This document shows positions 47,301-56,937 of a stretch of DNA of 64,000 bases, piece after piece. Position 1 is the first letter of the stretch. Each line of letters starts with the position of its first letter. The translations under genes were made by a program, and so were the position numbers. Origin of the DNA: Diphasiastrum complanatum. Lineage: Eukaryota; Streptophyta; Lycopodiopsida; Lycopodiales; Lycopodiaceae. A model generated the notes under the pieces. It was not told the origin of the DNA and searched no databases. It saw nothing but the letters and a program-made list of their open reading frames with translations. The stretch covers positions 58,515,579 to 58,579,578 of the forward strand of contig CM055101.1 in assembly GCA_029204225.1 (NCBI GenBank). The letters run 5' to 3'.

Positions 47301-50300
47301 GCTAGACCGGCAAAACCCGAAATGCTCCCAATATGGGAAGCAAAGGATGGAAAAGCACTTGCCATTGTATCCTTGAATATGAAGGACACTCAGATTGCTC
47401 ACATATCAAACAGTACCACCTCCAAAGAAGTGTGGAATATCCTAACAAGTATCTATGAGACTTCAGATGTGTTGACTCGTCTCTTCCTGAGAAAGAAGGT
47501 CCTTACACTCAAAATGAGCGAAGGCACCTTAGTCGGTGACCATTTGAATGAGTTCAAATAGTTGCTAAATCAACTAGCTGCAATAGGTTCTCCTAGTTCA
47601 GAAGAAGACTCAACAATGTCTCTTCTCACTAGTCTTCCATCCTCCTACGACAACCTAGTATTTCTCTTGAGCAATACTCCTGCGCTATCACTCCAAAAGC
47701 TGACAACAAGTCTATTGCAAGAAGAAGTTAGGAGAAAGAGCTTATCTACAATGAGTAACAAGTCAAAGGCCTTGTACTCTAATAAGCAGCAGTCCAAGAA
47801 GAAGACCTTCAAGGACAAGAAGACGAAGGCGGAACAGCCAGATTCAACGCAACAACAACAACAACAACAACAACCATCCAAGACCAAACTCTTATGTAGA
47901 TATTGCAAGAGATCTAATCATGACATCAAGGATTGTGTCAGATCCTCAAGCACAATGAAGCGAGGAAAAAGATGCAGTAGCACCAAAATGGAGGTTCTGA
48001 CCCTGTCAAAATTTTCCAAAAAATGAGAAGGTGCTAATGGTACAAGACCAACCAAGCAAAGATACCTGTGAATGGTATCTCAATTCAGGTGGTTCACAGC
48101 ACATGACGCCATGTAAGAATGTATTTTATACTCTCACAGCAACGGATCAAAGTACAATCTCATCGGAGACTCAAGCTCTCAGGTCGAAGGCCAAGGATCC
48201 ATTCGACTACAATTCCTTGATGGCATCACTAGAAAATTAGATGGGGTACTTTACGTACCCAGATTAACAAAGGATTTATTGTCTATTAGCAAGATCATTG
48301 ATCAAGATTATAGAGCTTTGTTTATTGCTAATCAATGTACTATTATCGATGGGAATTCTAATAAAATCTTCTCTACACACAAAGAAGAAAATTTGTATAT
48401 CTTGAGCCACGATTATGCACTTTCTATGAGTAATTCTGATTCTCATGTTTGGCATCAAAGATTAGGTCATCTAAACATGAGGTCAATCTTGTACATGCAT
48501 CATAATAGTATGGTCAAGAACATGAATATTAATGTTGTCTCCACAACAAAACAGATTGTCTGTGAAATGTACTTACTAGGGAAACAACCTAGAACAAAAT
48601 TTCCAAAAGGACAAGCCAACAGAGTGAAGTCCATTCTGTCACTGATTCATAGTGACTTATGTGGTCCTATGAGCGTACTCTCTTTGGATCAATCTCTATA
48701 TTTCATCACATTCATTGATGACTTCTCCCGATTCACTAGAATCATGTTCATAAAGAACAAGTCTGAGGCATTCAACTATTTCAGAGAATTCAAGTAGTTT
48801 GTTGAGACCCAAACTGTTCAGAGGATCAAGACCCTGTAGTCTGATTCAGGGGGAGAGTACATGTCTGTTGAAATGGCAGACTATTTATCTTCATGCGGCG
48901 TGGACCATCAGTTCACTGCCAGCTACACACCGCAACAGAATGGTGTAGCTGAGTGAAAGAATCGAACATTGTTGGAAGCTACACAATCCGTGACAGTCAA
49001 TGCTCAGTTACCTAAGAACTTTTGGGCTGAAGCAATTTGTACTTGTTATTTTTGAAAAAAAAGCAAGTCTATAAATTTTGGGCTTTGTTTTGCAACCTTC
49101 AAATATTGCATTCATTTTTCTACGTTTGGGAAACAAACTTGTACCTAATGCTTTCCCTCTAGCCTGTGTGTAACAGTCAATGTAATGGAAATCATGTTTG
49201 AGAACATGCCTTGAAAACCAAATACTACAGGTATGTATTATGCTTGCTCCCATTGACCTGAATAAAAAGTTGCTTTATTGGATAATCCCAATATGTAATT
49301 TCCATGTGGATCAAAATTAAGACTAGGTCATCTCCATTGACATGTAATATAACTTTAACCAATTGACCTCCTATGCTAAATTGTGACCCCTTGCATGATG
49401 CACATTATCTCCCTTGGACAAAAACTATCTCACATACAAAGCAGGGGAGCATTGCAGTTTTGGAGGTATTGTTCAAGATCACAACTGGAACATGGAAAGG
49501 CCTGCATAGAGGAACATTATGTAGTGAAATGCCTTGATCATTTGGGCAGAATGTAGAATAGGATTGCCCCAGATAAGCAGGTGCAAAAATGCACTCAATG
49601 ATTTGGGCAGGTGACTACCTTTATTTGAAGTGTAGTTCTTGGAAAATTTTCTTAGCCAAAGATGCGAACGTTTACTAACATTTTGTGGTCGTATGGAAAA
49701 CAGGAGCTTTGGGTATCATATCATCTGCAGGATTAGTGTTGGGGGGTAATCTGCATGTGATTGCTGCACTTCTGCTTCTGATCGCAGGATCGGCATCTGC
49801 ATGCATTGCTGAGGTGACTATTGATGCAGTGGTGGCGAAGAAGAGTAGAGATCATCCACAGTTGGCATCAGACATTCAAAGTCTGTGTGCTATGAGCCTT
49901 AGCATTGGAAGATTTGTGGGCTTTTCTGTAAGTGGGGTAGCTGTCAAGACCTTTGGTCCTCAGGTACAAAATTGCTGGAGCTTCTATAAGTGTCATATAA
50001 GATCTCTTAACGTAGATGGTTTACTCAAGTAGAACAATTTCAGTACTACCAAAAGCAAAGTGGCACTTCAAAAAAAAAATAATGAACACTTTGCAGGAAG
50101 CCATGGGTGTCCTGTTGATCCAACCAATATTCTTCATCATCCTTGGAATTGTATTGCGTGAACCGCGGCTTCTCAGAAGCTTTGAACGGGTAAATTCATC
50201 AGAATATATGTATGATTTTAACTAGTCGCATGAGGACTTGTTTGTTGTTCCGCTTATATGAATTCCTTGAAAGCATTGCAATTAAAAATAAAGATAAAGC

Positions 50301-51290
50301 CCTTGGAACAACCGTTGCAGAGGAGCGGCAAGATGAGGGCGGCAGTAATACAAATGTGGAGTACTTTCAGATGCCCATTAGTGTGGAAACCAGTCTTGTA
50401 CACGTTCCTTTCTTGGGCTTTATGTCCTGACATAACAGATGGGCTATTTTTCTTCTACACCAACCCAACCTTGGGATTATCTTTCTCTCAGGCAAATCTA
50501 ATATCACTATTTGCTTACAGTTGAAAATTTTCCGCATGTATCTTAGCTTATCCATAGTCCCATTTCTTACTTCTGATATGCATGTGTGGACGTTCTTGTT
50601 CAGGGATACATGGGTGCAATTCTAGCACTAGCATCTCTGGCATCCTTTGCAGGTGTTGTTATATACCAAAAAACATTGAAAGGTCTTACTTTCCGCAGCC
50701 TATTGTTCTGGGCACAGCTTCTTCTCGCTCTATCTGGCACGTTTGACCTCGTGCTGGTAACTGGGTTCAACGTCAGGTTGGGAATACCGGGCTCTATCTT
50801 AGCTGCAGTTGATGAAAGCGTGGGGCAAGCATTGATCCGCATGAAGTGGATTCCAATTTTCGTGCTATGCGCTAGACTATGCCCTCCAGGCATTGAAGGC
50901 TTCTTCTTTGCACTGCTCCTATCAATCGACCTGTTGGGACTTCGTGTTTCCACTTGGGGAGGAAGTGTGATGCTGAATGTGATGGGTGTGACTCGCACCA
51001 ACTTCCAATACTTGTGGCTGGCTGTGCTCACAAGGAATGCTCTCAGGCTTCTTCCTCTAACTGTCCTGTTCTTGGTGCCGAATCTAAGAGCAGATGGAGA
51101 TATACTGCCATCAGAATTCCAAGGATCACCCAAAGCTACAAAGTTGAGTGTAGAAATAGATGAGGAACACATTCAGCTGGTTCAAGTTGAGCAACGTGAT
51201 CAAACTGAGAGTTATAATGATGAGGAAAGTGGAAAGCTGAAGATTCACGAGGCACTCATTGCAATGGAGGAGGGGGAGGAGGTCAAATAG
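33813..51290 (+). CDS. folate-biopterin transporter family protein (whole gene, five coding exons)
   Basis: Major-facilitator-type membrane protein of the FBT/BT1 family, which moves folates or pterins across membranes; some plant members act in the plastid envelope. Exons: 33813-34239, 49704-49963, 50097-50189, 50321-50491 and 50604-51290, totalling 1638 bases (545 residues), a normal family length. Splice phases agree at all four introns. Family motifs in order: NLEFNFLFGAIVVYGMSQG, YYWKDVQLAQP, IPWDMKPVWGLLTD, HRRPYFMLAG, then transmembrane helices in exons 2-5 and an acidic C-terminal tail. No plastid transit peptide is obvious. Intron 1 is 15,464 bp and full of transposons. The frame is intact throughout, so the gene is probably functional. 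The substrate and the exact subfamily cannot be told from sequence alone. Confidence 0.9.
34240..35223 (+). other. start of FBT intron 1, with microsatellites and a hairpin
   Basis: It contains CT/CA repeats (34269-34326), an inverted repeat (34703-34755), (TC)n(TA)n at about 35003-35058 and a (TA)n run just before the hAT element. No coding sequence. Open frames overlapping the CT/CA repeats are artefacts. Confidence 0.7.
34703..34755. repeat. perfect 20-bp inverted repeat
   Basis: Arms accatttttaatcaaactca (34703-34722) and its exact complement (34736-34755) with a 13-base loop. Further out, ttagggttt and aaaccctaa also pair, so this may be a small foldback element. Confidence 0.7.
35237..35278. 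repeat. left subterminal GGTACC cluster of hAT element
   Basis: Four GGTACC palindromes at 35237, 35251, 35259 and 35273. Three more lie at the other end, at 41181, 41207 and 41248. hAT transposases bind short subterminal repeats; that these are the binding sites is inferred. Confidence 0.6.
35331..35362. repeat. (ATT)n microsatellite
   Basis: About ten ATT units inside the left end of the hAT element. Confidence 0.9.
35467..35804. repeat. four tandem copies of an 84-85-bp repeat
   Basis: Units start at 35467, 35552, 35636 and 35721 (cactgtggaggagcagacc-like) and include gtgcagcatgtgggg and ggacaggtacaccgtcaca. Because 84 is a multiple of three, long open frames appear on both strands here; I do not regard them as genes. 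Confidence 0.9.
35846..36031. repeat. gtgagaggct repeat tract
   Basis: An imperfect 10-20-bp repeat built on gtgagaggctgtgagag, about a dozen copies. It lies between the 84-bp repeats and the small plus-strand ORF. Confidence 0.85.
36056..36367 (+). CDS. small charged ORF inside the hAT element, unknown
   Basis: 103 codons from ATG 36056 to TGA. The protein is very rich in Arg, Glu and Lys, with a helical, coiled-coil-like start (ARRKLEEDVRRHNERHKKQE), a proline-rich centre (AVPPAPAVELDL) and a second basic helix (RRQLIMVRERAARRRANQE). No known domain recognised. It lies tail-to-tail with the transposase gene. It could be an accessory protein of the transposon or a captured exon. The following 36368-37006 shows no ORF. 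Confidence 0.4.
   Translation: MAERIPPRPEGEARRKLEEDVRRHNERHKKQEADIAEMLRQPRQRNPEPEHPTRAVPPAPAVELDLDEQIKMNFTRRQLIMVRERAARRRANQEAAQANREAE
37007..40850 (-). pseudogene. hAT transposase (BED finger, DUF659, dimerisation domain)
   Basis: Read right to left: a BED-type finger with W, CQYC (Cys pair near 40754-40743) and RLKGHL; a proline-rich linker with a frame change near 40270; DUF659 from about 39990 (SLIYELNLPFAITNSEPFRR, TYGCSIMSDG, then VTVVTDNATNCI and PCAMHDIDLLMGDI). An intron with donor GTAAGT (about 38968) and acceptor CTATAG (about 38858) leads to ETRWNYFHSIHSVAHILHP and WWTMFGNTYPSIQRLA. The dimerisation signature CERNWSTWALIHTRRNRL is near 38400-38345. An acidic, proline-rich tail runs to 37007. 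In-frame stops at 40620-40622, 39695-39697, 39494-39496 and 39095-39097 mark it as inactive. Confidence 0.85.
41266..41344. repeat. (TA)n microsatellite at right end of hAT element
   Basis: Almost pure TA. Open frames of Tyr/Ile repeats through it are artefacts. Confidence 0.95.
41345..42029. other. FBT intron 1, nothing recognised
   Basis: AT-rich. Two ttaggg-like units near 41500 are too few to be telomeric. Confidence 0.5.
42030..42530. repeat. diverged third copy of the foldback MITE
   Basis: It shares acacatgga…aacactcaaatttgaaa, ggcagcccgcaagcatgacatgtt and taaccgtagctctgaatgaga with the copies at 43.8 and 57.3 kb, but lacks clean ends. Confidence 0.7.
42855..43275. repeat. about 52-bp tandem repeats in FBT intron 1
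   Basis: Seven units centred on ggacccatcatgtagaagctc at about 42911, 42963, 43015, 43066, 43118, 43184 and 43237. Spacing is 51-53 bp except for one 66-bp step. Units are imperfect, so the array is old. 43276-43797 holds nothing recognised. Confidence 0.85.
43798..44585. mobile_element. foldback MITE, copy 1
   Basis: Terminal inverted repeats of about 35 bp: attagaggagttctaaatcc on the left and its near complement ggattcagaattcctctaat on the right, with TA at each edge. No coding capacity. The middle is a long palindrome: 44025-44205 pairs with 44206-44395, with the central arms (cttgtgcgcggatagagtaccc) nearly perfect. A copy of almost the same length lies at 57317-58103. TA duplications suggest a mariner-type or similar parent; this is not proven. 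Confidence 0.8.
44593..44643. repeat. (GT)n-(GA)n microsatellite
   Basis: About 12 GT units and 10 GA units beside the MITE. Confidence 0.9.
44644..46430. other. FBT intron 1, weak minus-strand ORFs only
   Basis: Minus-strand open stretches at 45521-45285 (FTFWRHMYLGSHFYDTTC) and 45243-45019 lie next to each other and may be parts of a dead transposon protein. I do not recognise them. From 45640 to 46020 the wording is similar to the degenerate repeats at 1.4 kb. Part of this stretch is probably the LTR of the gypsy remnant just to the right. Confidence 0.35.
46431..46700 (-). mobile_element. 3' end of a minus-strand gypsy element (tail, purine tract, LTR start)
   Basis: On the minus strand, FEDKTYLKGKNVTSL is followed by a purine tract (aaagggaagaa, 46461-46451) and TGTTACGTCC (starting at 46450). 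This is the standard layout of pol tail, PPT and LTR start in chromovirus-like gypsy elements. The rest of pol is absent. The LTR would extend leftward from 46450, but its far end was not found. Confidence 0.5.
47056..47081. repeat. (GA)n microsatellite at edge of copia C
   Basis: About 13 GA units mark the left limit of similarity to the copia at 60-61.6 kb and replace its primer site. 46701-47055 holds nothing recognised. Confidence 0.85.
47082..49055 (+). pseudogene. copia family C gag-protease-integrase, in FBT intron 1
   Basis: Gag starts at ATG 47172 (MEDSTSKIRLINKFN) with FHMWKFKMRMILNQKELW and a stop at 47559-47561. It resumes in frame with SSEEDSTMSLLTSLPSSY, a short Gln run and the knuckle CRYCKRSNHDIKDC. 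The protease motif is WYLNSGGSQHM, where the catalytic Asp is replaced by Asn. Integrase from 48460 shows HQRLGHLNMRS, LIHSDLCGP, a stop before SDSGGEY, and TPQQNGVAE followed by a stop. It ends at about 49055 in FWAEAICT. RT, RNase H and both LTRs are missing. Several stops and frame changes make it dead. Confidence 0.85.
49056..49703. other. last part of FBT intron 1
   Basis: No gene. The 3' splice site is gtatggaaaacag at 49691-49703. Confidence 0.6.
49704..49963 (+). CDS. FBT exon 2
   Basis: Acceptor AACAG|GAGCTTT completes a Gly codon with exon 1 (LAG|ALGIISS). It encodes GNLHVIAALLLLIAGSASA and then AEVTIDAVVAKKSRDHPQLA, the region facing the centre of the transporter. Donor CCTCAG|GTACAAA, phase 0. 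Confidence 0.9.
50097..50189 (+). CDS. FBT exon 3
   Basis: 31 codons between TTGCAG| and CGG|GTAAAT. Encodes MGVLLIQPIFFIILGIVLRE, one transmembrane helix. Both splice sites are canonical and phase 0. Confidence 0.85.
50321..50491 (+). CDS. FBT exon 4
   Basis: 57 codons after acceptor GTTGCAG|. Encodes MWSTFRCPLVWKPVLYTFL and then GLFFFYTNPTLGLSFSQ, matching the family's cytosolic loop and next helix. The best end is TCTCAG|GCAAAT, a GC-type donor: joining there keeps both frame and length with relatives, and no GT donor is available nearby before the stop at 50522-50524. Confidence 0.8.
50604..51290 (+). CDS. FBT exon 5
   Basis: Acceptor GTTCAG|GGATACATG, 228 codons and TAG at 51288-51290. 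Encodes the last helices (ILALASLASFAGVVIYQ, FLVPNLRADGDILPS) and an acidic tail ending MEEGEEVK. Confidence 0.92.
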   Translation, partial: GYMGAILALASLASFAGVVIYQKTLKGLTFRSLLFWAQLLLALSGTFDLVLVTGFNVRLGIPGSILAAVDESVGQALIRMKWIPIFVLCARLCPPGIEGFFFALLLSIDLLGLRVSTWGGSVMLNVMGVTRTNFQYLWLAVLTRNALRLLPLTVLFLVPNLRADGDILPSEFQGSPKATKLSVEIDEEHIQLVQVEQRDQTESYNDEESGKLKIHEALIAMEEGEEVK

Positions 51291-52199
51291 TACATGCAAC
51301 TCTTTCCCACGTGGTTGCACCACAAATCCAAGGGAGTTGGATTAAGTTCTTGAGTGATTAAGAAGATTTAGTTCAGCCCCTTGAGTCCATGAGAGGTCAA
51401 GTGTGACACTTTCACCACAATGCGAGTTTTTTCTCCCACCCCCACCCCCTTGGGCAAGAGCTATCAACAACAAATACAAGGAGATCAAGCTAATATCCTC
51501 TCCCAGTGGCCTTCCACCTCTTCAACAACAAAAACAAGAAATATTATTCTTCAACACCAAAGAAGTAGTGTGAATTTTGGAAATTATTACAATGTAGTTA
51601 TTCTTACATTCTTCAACTGAAGGTGCTAGTATTTTTTCAAAGCTTGTATGTTCACCTGCACCTAAAAGGAATTATAGACTTCAAAGTAAACAAAGAAGTA
51701 ATCAATGAACATGCCATACATGCTATTCTCTTTAAAGGAATGCACTTGGTTCAAAAGTTGCAAAGTCTTGAGAGCTCTTTTCTTTGAAAACAAGGACGTT
51801 GCATTATTATACCACAAACGCCTTGCCATAATGGTAAATTTGTTGGATTGGAATAGAAAATTTATCTAGTAAAATTTTCTATCTTTTCTTTAAGATTCAA
51901 ACGTATTCATCTTTTAGCTAAAGAGGTAAGTATCAGAATGCTAAGTTAACGTGAGATTCATTTGTTTATTTGTTATGTTTTAAGTTGCAATAGCTTACAC
52001 TGTCACAATGAATATAAAAAAGTAGTTAAAGTTTTTATAATTGTAGAACTACAATTGCATATTGGGATTTGAAATGACTAAGAATTGTATATAGAGTGAA
52101 TTTGCCAACAAATAGGTGATTTTCATTTGATAATAGTTTCTTACAATGGGTTTAATATTTTGACCACAAAATATTCCATCATTTTGGAATTTTGAAGTT

Positions 52200-52350
52200 G
52201 GCAAGGATTCACGAATATTCATGATTATTATTCACAATAATCACAATCAGTATCCATGATAAGTATTCACAATAATCACAATCAGTATTTATGAGTATTC
52301 ACGACCAATATTCAAAATAATCATGATCAGTATTTTCGAGTTATTTACTT
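52200..52350. repeat. short tandem repeat around attcacaataatcac
   Basis: Units containing ttcacaataatcacaatcagtat recur at about 52230, 52268 and, more loosely, to 52350, spaced about 37 bp. Confidence 0.7.
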
Positions 52351-53059
52351 TTAGTATTCACAATCTTAAAGGCACTATCATAAACAATAAAAATATATTG
52401 TCGAAGAAATTACCAAACCTATTGTTGCTTGTCATATTTCTCAATTCAAGCATGTCAGGGCAAAATTAAGAAAAAGAAAAAGCTAGATCATACTGAAATC
52501 AAGCATGCATCAACTTTAAAGTCTCCCACTCACATATGTGATTACTATAATTTCCATGTTCACAATCGAGCATGCAATAGCCCAACAAATTTGTTTGCTT
52601 TTTCCCATGCATGTAGGCTATGTTCTTTTTTTCTTGTATGCAAATTCGCTTTCATGTGGGGCCCTCCACTAAAGTCTAAATCTATTTGTGAGATTGGAAT
52701 ATATCCAAATTTACAAATTTAATTTGAGAAATATGTTAGGTAAAGCTTAGAAAACACATATTGCAACAAAAAAGGTCAAGGGCTCCATATAGAATTGCCC
52801 TCCTATCATCAAAGACAATTCCTTGCCTAGTAGTTTCACAAAGGAACGTTTAGTGTCAATTTTTGTTTGTGTACAATTTTCTAAAGCTTTCTTGAAGTTA
52901 TTGGAAAACATGATGCACTTAACTATGCCTTGTCATGCAAACATATGTAACTCATCAATGTAAATGCAAAATAGCAAAGGCAGCACATGAAAATAAAGTA
53001 TTGTGAAAGAATTGAAGAGAAAAGGAGTAAACTCACCCAGCGGGGGAAGGGAAGACAAT

Positions 53060-53330
53060 TTTGAATTTTTGGCGTGGCTCTGCCATGCCAAAAATTTAAA
53101 ATCCAATTTTTTTTTATCAAATTTGGTACCCTATACATTGGTGTTGCACAACCGCGCGTGGCAAAGCCATGAAAAGTTGTTAAATAACCACCTTTTCATA
53201 TGATACCTAATCTAGAGATTTTCCACATGTGGGACTACCACGCATGGCAAAATTGTAGAGAAATCTCTAGAGATTTGCCATGCATGGCAAAATTACAATT
53301 TTTTTTTTGATTTGCCACACGTGGCAAACA
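53060..53330. repeat. cluster of tggcaaa/tttgcca inverted motifs
   Basis: Repeated gccatgcatggcaaaatt and tttgccacacgtggcaaa units could form small hairpins. They may be one decayed foldback element. No coding capacity. Confidence 0.5.
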
Positions 53331-53339
53331 ATTGACTTG

Positions 53340-54205
53340 TGGTTTTCAAAATGTCTACTAGACATGATTTTTTAAAGATTTAGATGACAATGGGATAGTG
53401 GCTTGTTTCTTTGACATCCATGATATAGCTCCATCACCTATGAGAATACAATAAGCACTTATGGATTTTCTATCCATTTTGTCTCCATCATAGTCCGAAC
53501 CTAAAAATCCAAAAAGATTAGATGAAAAACCCTCATACAATATGCCAAAATCCCGAGTTCCCATGATATACCTTAAAACTCATTTTCCTAACTTCCAATG
53601 CTCTTCACTTGGATCCCTACATGAATTGACTCAGTCTTCCAACACTAGCTTAGATCTGGTCTTGTAATGGTTAGATAGATGAGTGATCCAACTAAATTTT
53701 TATAGAGAGTAATGTCCTCGAAGGATCTCTCATTACCTCTTATAGTTAGCTTTACATTAGACTCCATTGGTGTATCACAAGCTTTTGCATCTACCATATG
53801 AAATCTTTCTAGAATAGAATTAGCATACTTCTCTTGACAAATGAAAGTAGATTGAGAATTCCTAATCACCTCTATTCCCAAAATGTAGTGTAAGTGACCA
53901 AGATCATGCACCTCAAATTCCTTCTTAAGAGCTCTCTTGATATCCTCCACATCTTGATTGTCTCCACCACTCAAGATGATATCATCCACATAGATTAGCA
54001 AGATGGTAAATTTTTTTTCCAGCAAGCCTATAATAAAGTGAATGATCATACTCACTGATAACAAACCCTTGAGAGAGTAAAAAAGTGTTAAGCTTACCAA
54101 CTCCTTGGTGCTTGCTTAAGACCATTTAAGCTCTTCTGTAGAAGACACACATGGTTTGGCTTTGAAGTAGAAATATAGCTCTCGGGTTGCTCCATGTACA
54201 CTTCT
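53340..54205 (-). pseudogene. copia RT and RNase H fragment
   Basis: Read right to left: [11 protein letters not shown] and [16 protein letters not shown] followed by stops, then TILLIYVDDIILSGG with an intact YVDD (about 53995), DLGHLHYILGIEV, LIYLTITRPDLS, a stop, and from 53564 MGTRDFGILYEG and ISWMSKKQATIPLSS of RNase H. Both ends are cut. The family differs from those whose gag regions are seen nearby, or cannot be compared with them. Non-functional because of stops near 54085-54110 and 53645. Confidence 0.88.
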
Positions 54206-55553
54206 GTTGGAGTTTAATCCTACTCTTACTCATCCTATCTGTCCTCCTTCCTTTCCATGTAAATCACTCTCTCAAGTAGTTTGTAGAAAATGGACTATTT
54301 TTCAACAGTCTACATTCTTGCACCAATTGTGGCTACAGTCTGCATTTTTACCCAAGAATTTCCATATGCAAAAAACCCAACACTGTCGCCCTTGTCACCT
54401 TAGGGCCATCTTGAGCAACTAAGTGTTTTGCAACACTTGTATTAACTCAAATTTTTTAGGCCATTTCAAACACTTCTGGAAATGCGACACTGCTTTGCAT
54501 AAAATGCGAAAAATATGAAAAAGATGACACTTTGCAGAAATACACAAGATTCCAAGTATGGACTATCTACGTCTTTACGCTCCAATAATAATTGCTCTAA
54601 TTAGTCAGTTAATCCGCTATAACGATCTTGTAAATGGCAAGATAGAATAATACAAGATGTTCCAGTTGCTATATGAGTAAATGAGCGATTGAAGAGAGAC
54701 AAAGATTTCAAAAGGTTGATTTGTCAGATGATACATGAGATATAAGGAGATGTACGACCAAAATTGGTCATTTAGTAGCTGACTCCTCAGAGTTAGTGAT
54801 CATAGGGAGAGAGTAAATATTCAGAGCGATAGCTTTTGTCTTGTTTCTGTTAGTAGGATCACGCGCTTATTAGCGTTGTTGCTTTGTGGTCTGATGATTA
54901 TTGGCCAAATCCTAAGGCAAAAGTTCCACAATCACTTAATTGACGCCAAACTTCAATATTACCAGAATCAGGAGAGTATCTCAACAAGAGAATGAGAGAC
55001 AATGACAAACAAGTACAAATCACGTACTGCAGATATGATCTTTCCACTATGATCTACATGAGAAAGGAAAACTTCCTCACACGACTTAGTGAGCTTTCAC
55101 TTCAACCCAATCTAGGCTAGTTGCATGTCTTTACAACAAAGGAATGCACCCAACACAAAGATTATGTTGATGCCTCCTATTTTGTATTTAACATGAGGTT
55201 CCATTGTGTCCACCTTGCAATTGTAATACTCACAATCTACTCAATCAGTAATTTGAGAGCAATTTCTCAGTACAAGAGAAGGAAGAACACAAATAGGTTA
55301 ATATACAGATTCGATATTGTTCCGTTTCCTTACGTTCTTGTTGAATGTTAAGTAACTCTCACTCTTCTTCTGCAATATCACAAACAAGGAAATGTCTGGC
55401 TGTCCTCGACATCTAATTGTAATTACATTCCTTTACATCAGAATATCTAAATCAGTGAATTGCATGGCTGTCTTAGATGTCTAATAGTTTTCGCAATTTA
55501 TCTGAATGGTTGTCTAAGACACCTATACTGATACTCTCATCAGAGCAGCTCAT
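54206..55553. other. unassigned region
   Basis: No supported gene. 54430-54545 resembles the degenerate repeats at 1.4 kb. An open stretch at 55121-55351 has no known motif. Confidence 0.4.
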
Positions 55554-56396
55554 TGTCAATTTTCAGAGAAAAAGGACAAATATTGATTGTACTATCAATC
55601 ATTAAGAGTTATTGATTGCTTAATCCAAAGATCTATCAAGTTCTAGATGTTAGACCTTGATCTAGATGCTCTACACTATGAATTAAGCAAGAACAATGGA
55701 TCAAATGATCAAACACATGGATGGGCGGCCTCACACATGTGGAGGACTACGGCCTGTTTACAAAGAGTAAAGTACATTAACTTATAAATGCATTTCATTC
55801 ATCAAAACTCAAGACAAATGTGGAACTCTCAACAAAACTAGAATTTGCCAATGTCACATCAACTTGTTATTGATTTGGTTGACCTCTTTATAGATCAAGT
55901 ACATCCACGACTGTGTACTGTCCAGCAGGCCTTCACATGTGTGAGGAGTGCCTAGTCATCCAGATCCACCAATGGGAGCCATATGTGCACATTTCCCAAA
56001 GTTGACTATTCTCTTTGGCTAGAAAACAAAAAGCTGGTCTTCCACGTTTATAGGAATATTTCCTATAAAATAGGATCTAATAGAATCTTCCTATCTTATC
56101 TTCTAGAAGCTTATCCACACGTGTGAATGGTATCTTGACATGTGTGAGTAATAACTCATTCACATGGAAGTCCAATCTATTTACAAAAAGTTTGACCAAT
56201 TTGACCATTCTCAAGATTCTACTCAAAGGTCAATTTCACACTAGTGTAGATCAAGCTAAAACCAATCTAACTTAATAAAAATGACTTATGTACATTCTTT
56301 CACACGTGGGAATAGACTCCACACGTGTGAGATCCTATCAAGCTCAAATAACTTGAGATCTACAAGATACAACAAGTTGGAAGTGATATTTTAACA
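55554..56396 (-). repeat. 3' LTR of copia element D
   Basis: On the minus strand it begins TGTTAAAATATCACTTCC and ends GAAAATTGACA. It contains cacacgtgtg at 56116-56125 and 56320-56329. Confidence 0.85.
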
Positions 56397-56409
56397 CTCC
56401 TCCTCACTT

Positions 56410-56925
56410 CTAACTTGGCAAGTCTAATGTACACATATCTACAACTCCAAGCGCATTTCTTAACTTGAAAAATGAATCTTTAGCCAAAGGTTTGGTTAAG
56501 ATATCAGCTATGCACTCGGATGAAGGCATAACGAATGCACCATCAAGGAAGCTGTGCTCCTCAATCGACTCTATGATTCTCTTCAATGAGAAAGATGACA
56601 ATAGATTATGGGTGCCAAGAAAATATTCAATAAACTCTTGGGTTCTGATACATCCATCATCAAAAGGAACATTTCAAAAAAGCAAAAGGACAAAAGTATT
56701 CATTTTCACACAATGAAGTGCTAGCCTAGATCTCTTTTTGTATCTCAGTAATTCATGTGCACCTAGAGGTTCATCTTCATCCTCAATCAGAATCTCATAA
56801 AGGTCTTGGAGCACCAAAAGTGACTCCATCCTGACCTTCCAAATAGCATAATTTGTAGAATTCAATCTCTCACTAGCTTCTAGAAGGTATGCTCCAGCAG
56901 ATCCCATCTTACTAGTGACTTCTAC
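56410..56925 (-). pseudogene. gag N-terminus joined to RNase H C-terminus (element D)
   Basis: Gag: MGSAGAYLLEASERLNSTNY, WKVRMESLLVLQDL and SRLALHCVKMN, ending near 56674. The RNase H tail follows after a short spacer: SLKRIIESIEEH and CIADILTKPLAKDSFFKL, to 56410. The junction removes knuckle, protease, integrase and RT. Confidence 0.85.
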
Positions 56926-56937
56926 AAACAAGAAATA

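Larger units (their letters stand above)
51291..53340 (+). other. 3' flank of FBT gene, no further gene
   Basis: The 3' untranslated region must lie in the first part; no clear polyadenylation site can be chosen. Repeats at 52200-52350 and palindromic ggcatgcc/tggcaaa motifs at 53050-53330 are listed separately. Confidence 0.5.
55554..56931 (-). mobile_element. minus-strand copia element D, massively deleted
   Basis: Read right to left: gag start (56925-56674), then directly the end of RNase H (to 56410), a purine tract (gaagtgaggaggag), and the 3' LTR (56396-55554, 843 bp). Everything from mid-gag to the end of RNase H is missing. The LTR matches that of the plus-strand element at 61.7 kb. 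Confidence 0.8.

Noticed and set aside
54925-54950. Inverted Asp-type primer site (gacgccaaa)
   Set aside because: Only about ten bases match and no LTR end sits beside it.
55121-55351. 76-codon plus-strand frame
   Set aside because: No motif, no neighbours, average length for chance frames in this DNA.
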